Assembly (NCBI GenBank): GCA_018240695.1 | Contig: JAFEFH010000018.1 | Location: 1 to 35,852, forward strand | Length of the DNA stretch: 35,852 nucleotides | Reading direction: 5' to 3' | From: Pseudomonadota bacterium | GTDB lineage: Bacteria > Pseudomonadota > Alphaproteobacteria > Reyranellales > Reyranellaceae | Shown: positions 27,139-35,768 of the stretch, one piece after another | Layout of the letters: every line of letters begins with the position of its first letter | Position numbering within the stretch: the stretch's first letter is position 1 | The notes under the pieces: generated by a model | What the model was told of the DNA's origin: nothing | The model's database searches: none | Seen by the model: the letters and a program-made list of their open reading frames with translations, nothing else | Program-made: the position numbers and the translations under genes

Positions 27139-27166
27139 CCGCACGGCCGGCAAAGGACTAACGTCG

Positions 27167-27194
27167 GGCGCCCCGCGAGGGGCGCCTTTCGTTT
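27167..27194 (+). terminator. Intrinsic terminator after coxM
   Basis: The arms GGCGCCCC (27167-27174) and GGGGCGCC (27179-27186) pair perfectly over a GCGA tetraloop of the stable GNRA type. TTTCGTTT follows. It should end the cox transcript just before the pcp ribosome-binding site, implying that pcp has its own promoter or relies on read-through. Confidence 0.8.
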
Positions 27195-27207
27195 GGGAGG
27201 AGAGCAC

Positions 27208-27849
27208 ATGCGGGCGTTGGTCACGGGCTTCGATCCGTTCGGTGGCGACAAGGTCAATCCGTCGTCGCTGGCGGTCAGCCGGCTGAAGCGCCGGATTGGC
27301 CGAGTCGAGATCGTGACGGCGACGCTGCCGACGTCCTACGCCAAGTCGGCGGGCGTGCTGCGCAAGGCGATCGACAAGGCCAAGCCCGACATCGTGCTTT
27401 GCGTTGGCCAGGCCGGTGGCCGCACGGATCTTTGCCTCGAGCGCGTCGGCATCAACGTCCAGGACGCGCGTATCCCCGACAACGACCGCAAGCAGCCGAT
27501 CGACGTGCCGGTCTCGGCGAAGGGACCGGCGGCGTATTTCGCGACCCTGCCGATCAAGGCCTGCGTGGCGGCGATGCGCAAGGAGGGACTGCCGGCGATC
27601 GTGTCGAACACGGCGGGCACCTTCGTCTGCAACCACATCCTCTATTCGCTGATGGACATCCTGGCCCACCACGCGCGGCCGATGCGCGGCGGCTTCCTGC
27701 ACCTACCCTACGTGCCGGAGCAGGCCGCGCGCCTCGGCGCGGCGCCGTCGATGGCCGTCGACGATATCGCGCGCGGCATCGAGATCATCCTGAAGACCAG
27801 CGCGGCGCGGAAGAGCGACATCCGCACCGCCGAGGGCAAGATCTCCTAG
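27208..27849 (+). CDS. pcp: Pyroglutamyl-peptidase I
   Basis: A 213-residue C15 cysteine peptidase that removes N-terminal pyroglutamate from peptides. The triad is Glu78 (LERVGIN), Cys141 (SNTAGTFVCN) and His165 (FLHLPYVP), matching the family's Glu-Cys-His order and spacing. ATG 27208 follows GGGAGGAGAG at ideal spacing; an upstream start at 27193 has no support. It is cytosolic. It comes directly after the cox terminator and abuts the convergent RND pump gene with no gap. Confidence 0.95.
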   Translation: MRALVTGFDPFGGDKVNPSSLAVSRLKRRIGRVEIVTATLPTSYAKSAGVLRKAIDKAKPDIVLCVGQAGGRTDLCLERVGINVQDARIPDNDRKQPIDVPVSAKGPAAYFATLPIKACVAAMRKEGLPAIVSNTAGTFVCNHILYSLMDILAHHARPMRGGFLHLPYVPEQAARLGAAPSMAVDDIARGIEIILKTSAARKSDIRTAEGKIS

Positions 27850-30800
27850 CTACTCCGCCGCGATGGCGAGATGCGGCCGGTCCGGCCGCTCGGTCGCCGC
27901 GGACGTGCCCGGCGCGCCCTGGCGCACCCGGAACCAGGCGGCGTAGAGCGCCGGCAGGAAGAGCAGGGTGAGCGCCGTCGCGACCAGGAGGCCGCCCATC
28001 AGCGCGACGGCCATCGGTCCCCAGAACACGCTGCGCGACAGCGGCACCATGGCGAAGATGGCGGTGCCGGCGGTCAGCAGGATCGGCCGGGCTCGGCGCA
28101 CCGTGGCGTCGACGACGGCGTCCCAGGCGGCGTGGCCGGCCGCGATGTCCTGGTCGATCTGGTCGACCAGGATCACCGAGTTGCGCATGATCATGCCGGC
28201 CAGTGCGATCACGCCCAGCAGCGACACGAAGCCGAACGGCTGGCCGAACAGCAGCAGGAAGAGGGCGACGCCGATCATGCCGAGCGGCGCGGTCAGCACC
28301 ACCAGCGCCAGCTTGGAGAAACTGCGCAGCTGGAGCATCAGGAAGACCAGCATCAGGAACGCCATTACCGGCATCATCCTGAAGATCGATGCCTGGCTCT
28401 TGGCGCTCTCCTCCTTGTCGCCGCCGACCTCGATACGATAGCCGGCCGGCAGGGTGGTGCGCAGCGGCGCCAGCGCCTTGTCGATGCGCGCGGCGACGTC
28501 CGGACCCTGCACGCCGTCGACGACGCCGGCGCGGACCGTCATCAGCAGGTCCTTGTTGCGGCGCCACAGGATCGGCTCCTCGAGCTCGAAATGGAGCTTG
28601 GCGAGCTGGGCCAGCGAGACCACGCCGCCCGACGCGGTGCGCAGGTTGATCGCCTCCAGCCCCTCGACGCTGAGGCGCTCGGGCGCGACGGCACGCGCGA
28701 CCACGTCGATCGTCTCGGTGCCCTCGCGATACTGCGTGACGGTGACGCCGCTCAGCAGCGTCTGCAACGTGTTGCCGAGCAGCTGCGAGTCGACGCCCAG
28801 CGCACGCGCCTTGCTCTGGTCGATCTCGAGCCGCACCGACTTCGACAGCTCGTTCCAGTCGAAGTTGACGTCGCGCGTCGCGGGATCGGCCTTGAAGACC
28901 TGCCGCACCTGCTCGGCCACGCGCCGCACCGTTTGCGGATCGTCGCCCAGGACGCGGAACATCACCGGGTAGGCGACCGGCGGTCCGTTCTGCAGGCGCT
29001 GCACGCGGGCGCGCACGGCCTCGAACTCGTGGTCGAACAGGGTGCTCAATTCCGCGAACACGCGCTCGCGCTGCTCCAGCCCCTTGGTCATGACGATGAC
29101 CTGGCCGAAGTTGGCGTTGGTGAGTTCGGGCACGGTCGGCAGGTAGAAGCGCGGGCTGCCGGCGCCGATATACGAGGTGTAGGTGGCGACATCCTGGTTC
29201 TTGGCGAGCCACGTCTCCAGCTTCGCCACCTCGGCGTCGGTCGCGGCGTAGGACGCGCCCTGGGCGAGGCGAAGGTCGACGATCAGCTCGGGCCGGTTGG
29301 CGGTGGGGAAGAATTGCTTCTGCACCAGGCCGAACGCCGCCATCGCGCCCACGAAGGCGAGTGCGGTCACCGCGATCGTGGTCTTGCGCCAGGTGACGCA
29401 CCACACGACCAGCTTGCGGAACACCGTGTAGAAGCGCCCGGTATAGGCCTCGTGATGCGCGCTGGCCTTGGGCTGCGGCAGCAGGTGATAGCCCAGCCAC
29501 GGCGTGAACAGGACGGCCACGAACCACGACACGACGAGCGACAGGCCGACGACCCAGAAGATCGAGTTGGTGTATTCGCCGGCGCTCGACTTGGCGAAGC
29601 CCACCGGCACGAAGCCGGCCGCGGTCACCAGCGTGCCGGTCAGCATCGGGAAGGCGGTCGAGGTGTAGGCGAAGGTGGCGGCCTGCATGCGGCTGAAGCC
29701 TTGCTCGAGCTTCACCATCATCATCTCGACGGCGATGATGGCGTCGTCGACCAGCAGGCCGAGCGCGATGATCAGCGCGCCGAGCGAGATGCGCTGGAAG
29801 TCGATGCCCAGCAGCATCATGCCGACGAAGGTGATCGCCAGCACCAGCGGCACCGACAGCGCCACGATGACGCCGGTGCGCACGCCGAGGCTGACGAAGG
29901 AAACCACCAGCACGATCGCCAGCGCCTCGCCCAGCGAATGGATGAATTCCTCGAACGAGGTCTCCACGACCTCGGGCTGGTTGGCGACGCGGTGCACGGT
30001 GATGCCGACCGGCAGGTCGCGCTCGATCGCGGCCATCGCGCCGTCGAGCGTCTTGCCCAGCGCCTGCACGTTGCCGCCGGCCGCCATCACGACGCCGAGG
30101 CCGATCACCGGCTGGCCGCCGAAGCGCATCGAGCTCTGCGGCGGGTCCTGATAGCCGCGCCGGATGGTGGCCACGTCGGCCAGGGTCAGCGTCTGGCCGT
30201 TGGCGCTGAAGGGCAGGCGGGCGACCTCTTCGGCCGAGGCCGGCGCGCCGTCGACGCGCACGGCCACGCGCTCGCCCCTGGTCTCGACGACGCCCGAGGC
30301 CACGACGGCGTTCTGCTTGCGCACGGCATCGAGGATCTGCTCGACCGAGACGCCCAGCATGGCAAGCCGCGTGTGGCTGAATTCGATGTAGATCTTCTCG
30401 TCCTGCACGCCGAAAAGGTCGGCCTTGGTGACGTCGGGCACGCGCAGCAGGCGTTGCCGCACGTCCTTCACGACCTCCTTCACCTCGGCGGGGGAGAAGC
30501 CGTCGGATTCGAACGCCCAGATCAGGCTGTAGGTGTCGCCATACTCGTCGTTGAAGAACGGGCCCTGCACGCCCTGCGGCAGGCTGCCCCGTATGTCGCC
30601 GACCTTTTTGCGCACCTGGTACCAGAGGTCGGACACCTTGGCCGGCGGGACGTCGTCGCGCAGCGAGACGTAGATCACGGTCTGGCCGGGCTTGGTGTAG
30701 CTGGTGACGTTGTAGAAGTAGGGCAGCTCCTGCAGCTTGGTCTCGATCTTGTCGGTGACCTGCTGCTCGACCTCGCGCGCCGTGGCGCCGGGCCACGCCG

Positions 30801-30957
30801 CCGACACGACCATCTGCTTGATCGTGAAGGGCGGGTCCTCGCCGCGGCCGAGGTTGAAGTAGGCGTAGATGCCGGCGACGCTCAGCACCAGCATGAAGAA
30901 CACGGTGAGCGTGCTGTTGCGCAGCGCGAGCTCGCTCAGGTTCGTGCGCGTGCCCAT
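27850..30957 (-). CDS. RND-family efflux pump inner-membrane subunit (HAE1-like)
   Basis: A 1035-residue resistance-nodulation-division permease, full length for the family, with the usual twelve-helix, two-porter-loop plan. The proton-relay aspartates are Asp404 and Asp405 (GLLVDDAIIAVE). The lysine that pairs with them in AcrB (Lys940) is Arg925 here (MRNSVILVD). It should export drugs, solvents or lipophilic metabolites, in complex with the adaptor gene just upstream. A near-ideal AAGGAGGT lies before the ATG, 15 bases after the adaptor stop. No TolC-type gene is in the window. Expression is probably controlled by the divergent TetR protein. Confidence 0.95.
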   Translation of the reverse strand: MGTRTNLSELALRNSTLTVFFMLVLSVAGIYAYFNLGRGEDPPFTIKQMVVSAAWPGATAREVEQQVTDKIETKLQELPYFYNVTSYTKPGQTVIYVSLRDDVPPAKVSDLWYQVRKKVGDIRGSLPQGVQGPFFNDEYGDTYSLIWAFESDGFSPAEVKEVVKDVRQRLLRVPDVTKADLFGVQDEKIYIEFSHTRLAMLGVSVEQILDAVRKQNAVVASGVVETRGERVAVRVDGAPASAEEVARLPFSANGQTLTLADVATIRRGYQDPPQSSMRFGGQPVIGLGVVMAAGGNVQALGKTLDGAMAAIERDLPVGITVHRVANQPEVVETSFEEFIHSLGEALAIVLVVSFVSLGVRTGVIVALSVPLVLAITFVGMMLLGIDFQRISLGALIIALGLLVDDAIIAVEMMMVKLEQGFSRMQAATFAYTSTAFPMLTGTLVTAAGFVPVGFAKSSAGEYTNSIFWVVGLSLVVSWFVAVLFTPWLGYHLLPQPKASAHHEAYTGRFYTVFRKLVVWCVTWRKTTIAVTALAFVGAMAAFGLVQKQFFPTANRPELIVDLRLAQGASYAATDAEVAKLETWLAKNQDVATYTSYIGAGSPRFYLPTVPELTNANFGQVIVMTKGLEQRERVFAELSTLFDHEFEAVRARVQRLQNGPPVAYPVMFRVLGDDPQTVRRVAEQVRQVFKADPATRDVNFDWNELSKSVRLEIDQSKARALGVDSQLLGNTLQTLLSGVTVTQYREGTETIDVVARAVAPERLSVEGLEAINLRTASGGVVSLAQLAKLHFELEEPILWRRNKDLLMTVRAGVVDGVQGPDVAARIDKALAPLRTTLPAGYRIEVGGDKEESAKSQASIFRMMPVMAFLMLVFLMLQLRSFSKLALVVLTAPLGMIGVALFLLLFGQPFGFVSLLGVIALAGMIMRNSVILVDQIDQDIAAGHAAWDAVVDATVRRARPILLTAGTAIFAMVPLSRSVFWGPMAVALMGGLLVATALTLLFLPALYAAWFRVRQGAPGTSAATERPDRPHLAIAAE

Positions 30958-30972
30958 GCCGGACCTCCTTCG

Positions 30973-32115
30973 CTAGCGGGCGGCCGCCTGTTGCAGCAGC
31001 GGCTTCACCTTCTGGCCGGCCTCGAGCTTGTGCACGCCCGCCGTCGCGATCAGCTCGCCGTCGGTGACGCCGGAGCGAATCGCGGCAGTGTCGCTGCCCC
31101 AGCGCGCGACCTCGACGGGCCGCAGCTCGACGGCGCCGGTCTTGCGGTCGACCACCCACACCGCGGGCTTGGTGCCGTGCTGGAAGATCGCGGCCAGCGG
31201 CACTTCCGCGACAGGCTGGGCGTCGGGGCGGGCGAAGGCGAGCGTCGCGGTCATGCCGAGGCCGATGAAGGCCGGCTTGTCGATCACGCTGAAGCGCGCC
31301 GGATAGGTGCGGGTGGTGGGATCGGCGCTGGGCGACAGTTCGCGCAGCCGCGCGGCATGGCGATGACCGGGCTCGGACCACAGCTCGAAGCTCGCGGTAT
31401 GGGCGGCGCGCGCCGCCTGGAGGCGGTGCTCGGGGACGCCGACCAGGATCTCGAGCTCGTCGGTGCGCGCGAGCTTGGCCACGGCCTGGCCCTGCGCCAC
31501 GACCTGGCCGACCTCCGCCTGGACGCCGGTGATCACGCCGTCGGCGTCGGCATGCAGCCCGGTGTAGGCGAGATTGTGCTCGGCGGTCTCGAGCTGGCTC
31601 CTGGCCTGGTCCATGCGGCCGAGCGCCGTGGCGGCGGCCGACTTCCGGGTGTCGAGGGTCTGCTGCATGAAGGCCGCGCTGTTGCGCAGCTGCATGTAGC
31701 GGTCGTGATCGGCCTTGGCGCGCATGTAGTCGGCTTCGGCGGCGGCATAGGCCGCGCGCGCATTGTCGACGGCGAGGCGGTAGTCGGTGGGATCGAGTTC
31801 GGCGATCAGGTCGCCGGCCTTCACGGTGGCGCCGACATCGACGGCGCGGCGCACGATCTTGCCCGCCACCCGGAAACCCAGCGTGCTCTCGATGCGGGGC
31901 ACGACCGTGCCGGCCAGCACCAGCACCTGGCTCTCGGGGCGGTAGGCAATCTCCATGACCCGGGCCGGGCGGACCACCGGATCGGCGGCCGCGACGGCAG
32001 CGGGCCTGGCCTGCCATGCCCAAGCCGCGTAGCCCAATCCGGCCACGGCGAGGGAACTGGCGGCAACGACGGCGAGCTTTACCGGCAACCGGGACGAGAG
32101 GCGGGGGAGACGCAT
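30973..32115 (-). CDS. RND efflux periplasmic adaptor (membrane fusion protein)
   Basis: A 380-residue HlyD/AcrA-type adaptor that links the RND pump to an outer-membrane channel. A short basic N-terminus leads to a hydrophobic anchor (LAVVAASSLAVAGLGYAAW). No lipobox Cys is present, so it is held by an uncleaved helix and is not a lipoprotein. Lipoyl-like halves (FRVAGKIV... and ...LHADADGVITGVQAEVG) flank an alpha-helical hairpin. ATG 32115 has AAGAAGG six bases upstream; a TTG at 32133 is less likely. It leads the minus-strand efflux unit next to the TetR operator. Confidence 0.94.
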   Translation of the reverse strand: MRLPRLSSRLPVKLAVVAASSLAVAGLGYAAWAWQARPAAVAAADPVVRPARVMEIAYRPESQVLVLAGTVVPRIESTLGFRVAGKIVRRAVDVGATVKAGDLIAELDPTDYRLAVDNARAAYAAAEADYMRAKADHDRYMQLRNSAAFMQQTLDTRKSAAATALGRMDQARSQLETAEHNLAYTGLHADADGVITGVQAEVGQVVAQGQAVAKLARTDELEILVGVPEHRLQAARAAHTASFELWSEPGHRHAARLRELSPSADPTTRTYPARFSVIDKPAFIGLGMTATLAFARPDAQPVAEVPLAAIFQHGTKPAVWVVDRKTGAVELRPVEVARWGSDTAAIRSGVTDGELIATAGVHKLEAGQKVKPLLQQAAAR

Positions 32116-32170
32116 GGCGGGCCTTCTTTGCAACGTTTACACTGGTCGGAACGAGCTGAACGACGTTAAC

Positions 32171-32197
32171 TGACCATTGTTAAGTTAACAACGGTCA
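32171..32197. promoter_or_regulatory. 27-bp palindromic operator between the RND unit and tetR
   Basis: The left arm TGACCATTGTTAA and right arm TTAACAACGGTCA flank a central G at 32184. Twelve of thirteen pairs match, in an AT-rich island inside GC-rich DNA. A further GTTAAC at 32165-32170 repeats the 32184-32189 sequence 19 bases away. The site sits between divergent tetR and the efflux operon, the classic place for TetR autoregulation and pump repression. Binding by this TetR is inferred. Confidence 0.8.
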
Positions 32198-32225
32198 TGT
32201 AATAGTCAAGGCCACGGAGGAAAGA

Positions 32226-32876
32226 GTGCGGGCCTTATCAACAGCCGCGGGGCGCAAGCGCCGCGGGGAGGGACATACCCGCCGGGACGAGATCCTGGGC
32301 GCCGCCAAGGAGCTCTTCCTCGAGGAGGGCTATGCCGCGACCACGATCCGCAAGATCGCGGACCGGGTGGGTGTCTCGGCGCCGGCGCTCTACCTCTACT
32401 TCGCCGACAAGGAAGCGATCATGCTGGCGCTGTGCGACCAGACCTTCGGCTTCCTGATCGAGGAGATGGGCCGCATCGACCGCGAGAAGCTGGCCCCCCT
32501 CGAGAGCCTGCGCGCCTGCGGCCGCGCATACGTGAAGTTCGGCCTCGAGCACCCGCGCGAATACTGGCTCACCTTCATGTCGGGCAACACGCCGAGCCAG
32601 GTTAAGCAGCGCGGCCACAAGCCCGCCGAGATCGACCCCCGCCAGCCCGGCGCGACGGGCGCCATCGCCTTCGCCAAGCTGGTCGAGCAGCTCCAGGGCA
32701 TCGAAGCGGCCGGCGTGAAGCTGCGATACGCCAGCGACACCGCGGCCGAGCTGTGCTGGATGGGCCTGCACGGGCTCGTCGCGGCGCTGATCAACAACCC
32801 CGAGTTCCCCTGGACCAAGCGCGACGAGCTGATCGAGGGCATGCTCGCCATGGTGACCGACGGCATCGTCGCCTAG
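32226..32876 (+). CDS. TetR/AcrR-family transcriptional regulator of the RND unit
   Basis: A 216-residue dimeric repressor. The N-terminal helix-turn-helix reads TTIRKIADRVGVSAPALYLY, followed by FADKEAIM. The C-terminal ligand domain includes WMGLHGLVAAL, as in the WHG subgroup. The start is GTG 32226, with GGAGG five bases upstream. It is divergent from the efflux unit with the 27-bp palindrome between them, so it most likely represses both its own gene and the pump until a pump substrate binds. Its stop overlaps the convergent PhyH gene by four bases. Confidence 0.94.
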   Translation: MRALSTAAGRKRRGEGHTRRDEILGAAKELFLEEGYAATTIRKIADRVGVSAPALYLYFADKEAIMLALCDQTFGFLIEEMGRIDREKLAPLESLRACGRAYVKFGLEHPREYWLTFMSGNTPSQVKQRGHKPAEIDPRQPGATGAIAFAKLVEQLQGIEAAGVKLRYASDTAAELCWMGLHGLVAALINNPEFPWTKRDELIEGMLAMVTDGIVA

Positions 32877-33685
32877 GACCGCGGCCAGGCCTGCGGAAAC
32901 AGTTCGCAGGTCATCGGCGCGCCGCCCGCCAGTTGCGGAATGTGTGGAAACCGGAACGTGCCGGGCCGCGGGTCGTAGCGCGCATCGTCGCCGGTGTAGC
33001 GCAGCGACAGGCCGCGCCGCCGCGCGCCGGGCGTGTCGTTCCCGGGGGCGCCGTGCACGATCATCGCGTGGAACGCCAGGCAGTCGCCGGGTGCCATCCG
33101 CCACCACTTGATGTCGTATTTCGAGCGGTCGGCGTCGATGTCGGGAATCTCCGCAAGCTCGCTCGAGGTGAACTTCGCTTCGTGGCCCTTGCGGAACGGC
33201 GTCGGACGATAGTTCACGCCCCATTTGTGCGAGCCCGCGATGAACTCGACGGCGCCGTTGCTGCGGTCGATCGGATCGAGCGCGATCCACACCGACGTGA
33301 TCTGCCAGCCGCGCACCGGCCAGTAGGGCTGGTCCTGGTGCCAGGGCGTCGGATGGGCGGTGCCGGGCTCCTTCACGAACAGCTGGTCGTAGAAGAAGTC
33401 GGCGCGCGCCGAGCCCATCAGCCGCGCGGCGATCGCGGGAGCGGGGGAGTCGAGCGCGGCGGCGCGGAACTCCGGATCCTGCTTCCACATGAACATGTCG
33501 CCGAAGAATTTCCCCGCGCTGCTGCCCTCGGCGAAGTTGGTTGCGTGGGGGCCGGGCGAAGCGAGGTCGCGTTCGACGGCGGCGCGCAGGCGCTCGACCC
33601 ACGCGGCATCGAAGGCGCCGCGCAGGCAGACGACGCCGTCGCGGTCATAGTCCGCGACGGCGTCTTCCGGGATCGGCGCGATCAA
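32873..33685 (-). CDS. Phytanoyl-CoA dioxygenase (PhyH)-family Fe(II)/2-oxoglutarate oxygenase
   Basis: A 270-residue non-haem iron oxygenase. The iron triad is His116 and Asp118 (WHQDQPYW) with His211 (MIVHGAP), and an Arg in RRRGLSLRY likely binds 2-oxoglutarate. It would hydroxylate a lipid-like or small organic substrate. No ATG is well placed. A TTG at 33685 overlaps the stop of the ABM gene as TTGA, giving the expected family N-terminus; longer readings run through the ABM gene. It is the last gene of a three-gene minus-strand unit. Confidence 0.88.
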   Translation of the reverse strand: MIAPIPEDAVADYDRDGVVCLRGAFDAAWVERLRAAVERDLASPGPHATNFAEGSSAGKFFGDMFMWKQDPEFRAAALDSPAPAIAARLMGSARADFFYDQLFVKEPGTAHPTPWHQDQPYWPVRGWQITSVWIALDPIDRSNGAVEFIAGSHKWGVNYRPTPFRKGHEAKFTSSELAEIPDIDADRSKYDIKWWRMAPGDCLAFHAMIVHGAPGNDTPGARRRGLSLRYTGDDARYDPRPGTFRFPHIPQLAGGAPMTCELFPQAWPRS

Positions 33686-33984
33686 GCGTTCTGAAGGACG
33701 TGGACGGCGCGGTTGGCCAGCAGGTCCTTGTTCTTCTCGGCATAGGCCTTCATGTGCGGCGCGGCGGCGTGGGCCTTGAGATGGTCCATGCTCTCCCACT
33801 TCTCGATCACGACGAAGGTGTCGGCGCCGAACTTGGCGAACGGGCCGCCGTCGGTGTCGACGGTCGCGCCGTACTCGATGCAGCCCTTCTCGGCGTGCAC
33901 GGCCGGCACGTTGGCCTTGAAGTTCTTCAGCACTTCGTCGCGCTTGCCGGGCTTGGCGGTGATGATGGCGATGACGTGGATCAT
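33682..33984 (-). CDS. ABM-family small monooxygenase (YgiN-like)
   Basis: A 100-residue ferredoxin-like-fold protein of the antibiotic biosynthesis monooxygenase domain family. It opens MIHVIAIITAKPGKRDE and contains VVIEKWESMDHLKAHAAAPHM, the typical second half. Such dimeric proteins oxidise quinols or polyketide-like phenols without a cofactor, or bind small ligands. AGGGAG lies seven bases before the ATG. It follows the amidohydrolase by 28 bases and overlaps PhyH by four, so the three are probably co-expressed. Its substrate is unknown. Confidence 0.9.
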   Translation of the reverse strand: MIHVIAIITAKPGKRDEVLKNFKANVPAVHAEKGCIEYGATVDTDGGPFAKFGADTFVVIEKWESMDHLKAHAAAPHMKAYAEKNKDLLANRAVHVLQNA

Positions 33985-34012
33985 GGTCTTTCTCCCTGTT
34001 GAATGGAAACGA

Positions 34013-35698
34013 TCAGGCGGCCTTGCCGCCGCGCAGCAGGCGGCCGGGCAACTTGTCGTCGGCCGCCACGACGTCCCTGTTGTCGCGGCGGATCAGCTTG
34101 CCGTTCACGATCACGGCGTCGATGCCGCTCGCGTCCGACACCAGCCGGTCGGCGCCGGCCGGCATGTCGTAGACGCGCTTCAGCGGGCCGGGGCCCACGG
34201 TATTAGGATCGAACACGACGATGTCGGCGGGACGGCCCTCGGCCAGCACGCCGCGGTCGGTGATGCCGAACATCTCGGCCGGGCGCTGCGTGAGATTGTG
34301 CACGGCCTCCTCGAGCGTGAAGACCTTGCGGTCGCGCACCCAGTGGCCGAGCAGGTAGGTCGAGTAGCAGGCGTCGCAGAGCTGGCTGGCATGCGCGCCG
34401 GCATCCGAGAGCGCGATGATCGTGTTGGGATCGGTGATCAGCTCGGCCACTTCCTTCTCGTCGAAGTTCATCACGGCCATGCGGAAGCGCGCCTTGAGGT
34501 CGTTGGCGAGCGCCAGGTCGAGCGCGAGATCGACCGGATCCTTGCCGGCCCTGGCGGCGGCGGCGACCAGCGGCATCTCCTCGAGCTCCGGCGCCGACGG
34601 CGCCCAGGCGATGACGACGCGGTCCCACCATTTCTGGAAGATCGGCGTCACCTCGCTGCGCAGCTTCTCGCGCCACGCCGGATCGGCGTAGGCGGCCCGG
34701 CGCGCGCCCGGCGTCCTGGCGTCGGCGACCGCGAGCTCGTTCATGAACTTCATCACGTCGAAGATGAACGGCTCGGCGAAGGTGAACTCGAAGTTGAGCG
34801 GACGGCAGCTCACCTGCGGGATCACCAGCGCGCCCGCCTTGCGCTGGTCGGCGGCGAGGTCGAGCTGCTTGCGATGGCCGCCCGGTCCGTACATGTACGA
34901 CAGCAGCGCCGTCCAAGTGACCGGCACGTTATGCTTGCGGCTGACCTCGGCCATGTGGCGGGTCGAGAAATCGCGGCCGATGGTGATCTGCATCAGGCCG
35001 CGCTTCATCTCGCCCATCACCGAGACGAGTCCGTCCATCTCCTCGGGCGTCGCCTGCCGGCTCGGCACCGGCTTGCCGCCATAGCCGCTGTGGCTGATCG
35101 AGACCGAGGTGCCGAAGCCGATCGCGCCGGCCTCCATCGCCTCGCGCATCAGCACCTTCATCTTCGCGAGCTCGTCCGGTGTGCAGGCACGCTCGGTCGA
35201 TTCCTCGCCCATGACGTACAGGCGCAGCGGCGTGTGGCCGAACAAGGCCGCGACATTGACGGCCGCCCCGCGCTTTTCCACCAGGTCGAGATATTGCGGG
35301 AAGGTCTCGAACGGCCAGTCGTCGCCCAGGCCTTCCTGCAACGCGTCGAGGCTCATGCCCTCGACCTTCTCGAGCGTCTGCAAAATCATCTTCCGGTGTG
35401 CGGCGCGGGTCGGCGCGACTCCGAAGCCGCAGTTGCCGATGACGGTCGTGGTGATGCCGTGCCACGGCGAGATCGACAGCATGCGGTCCCACAGGATTTG
35501 CGCGTCGTAGTGGGTGTGCACGTCGACGAAGCCGGGCGAGACGACGCGGCCGGTGGCGTCGATCGTCGCGGCCGCCGGTCCGTCGGCCCTGCCGACCGCG
35601 ACGACCTTGCCGTCCTTGACGCCGATGTCGCCCGCGAAGCCCGGCTTGCCGGTGCCGTCCACGATCGTTCCGCCGGTGATCTTGAGGTCATAGCTCAT
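34013..35698 (-). CDS. D-aminoacylase/N-acyl-D-amino-acid deacylase-like amidohydrolase
   Basis: A 561-residue amidohydrolase-superfamily enzyme with the D-aminoacylase layout. Zinc ligands include His61 and His63 (DVHTHYD) and Cys90 (GNCGFG), with LSDAGAH near the C-terminus providing the catalytic Asp. It would cleave an N-acyl or similar amide bond. Homologues vary widely in substrate, so deacylation of a D-amino acid is only one option. The ribosome-binding site is a modest AAGGG. It is the first gene of the minus-strand unit and divergent from a tartrate dehydrogenase-like gene across 70 bases. Confidence 0.9.
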   Translation of the reverse strand: MSYDLKITGGTIVDGTGKPGFAGDIGVKDGKVVAVGRADGPAAATIDATGRVVSPGFVDVHTHYDAQILWDRMLSISPWHGITTTVIGNCGFGVAPTRAAHRKMILQTLEKVEGMSLDALQEGLGDDWPFETFPQYLDLVEKRGAAVNVAALFGHTPLRLYVMGEESTERACTPDELAKMKVLMREAMEAGAIGFGTSVSISHSGYGGKPVPSRQATPEEMDGLVSVMGEMKRGLMQITIGRDFSTRHMAEVSRKHNVPVTWTALLSYMYGPGGHRKQLDLAADQRKAGALVIPQVSCRPLNFEFTFAEPFIFDVMKFMNELAVADARTPGARRAAYADPAWREKLRSEVTPIFQKWWDRVVIAWAPSAPELEEMPLVAAAARAGKDPVDLALDLALANDLKARFRMAVMNFDEKEVAELITDPNTIIALSDAGAHASQLCDACYSTYLLGHWVRDRKVFTLEEAVHNLTQRPAEMFGITDRGVLAEGRPADIVVFDPNTVGPGPLKRVYDMPAGADRLVSDASGIDAVIVNGKLIRRDNRDVVAADDKLPGRLLRGGKAA

Positions 35699-35719
35699 GG
35701 CGCACCCTTGGGCTTGCTC

Positions 35720-35735
35720 CTGAATGTGCGTTCAG
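35720..35735. promoter_or_regulatory. Possible operator in the divergent promoter region
   Basis: CTGAA and TTCAG form an inverted repeat with a six-base spacer. It falls exactly between a weak -35 (TTGCTC, 35714-35719) and a -10 (TATACG, 35736-35741) facing the dehydrogenase gene, with 16-base spacing. The placement suits a repressor site, but both promoter boxes are poor matches. Confidence 0.35.
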
Positions 35736-35768
35736 TATACGTCGTGGGCAGCAAAGAGAGGAAATCCC

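Noticed and set aside
23629..27702. Minus-strand open frame of 1357 codons opposite coxSLM and pcp
   Set aside because: It runs across four well-supported genes and their gaps and has low-complexity composition with no motif.
27871..32169. Plus-strand open frame of 1432 codons opposite the RND unit
   Set aside because: It is antisense to two clear RND genes, is rich in His, Arg and Gln repeats and has no recognisable domain. Long antisense frames are expected in GC-rich DNA.
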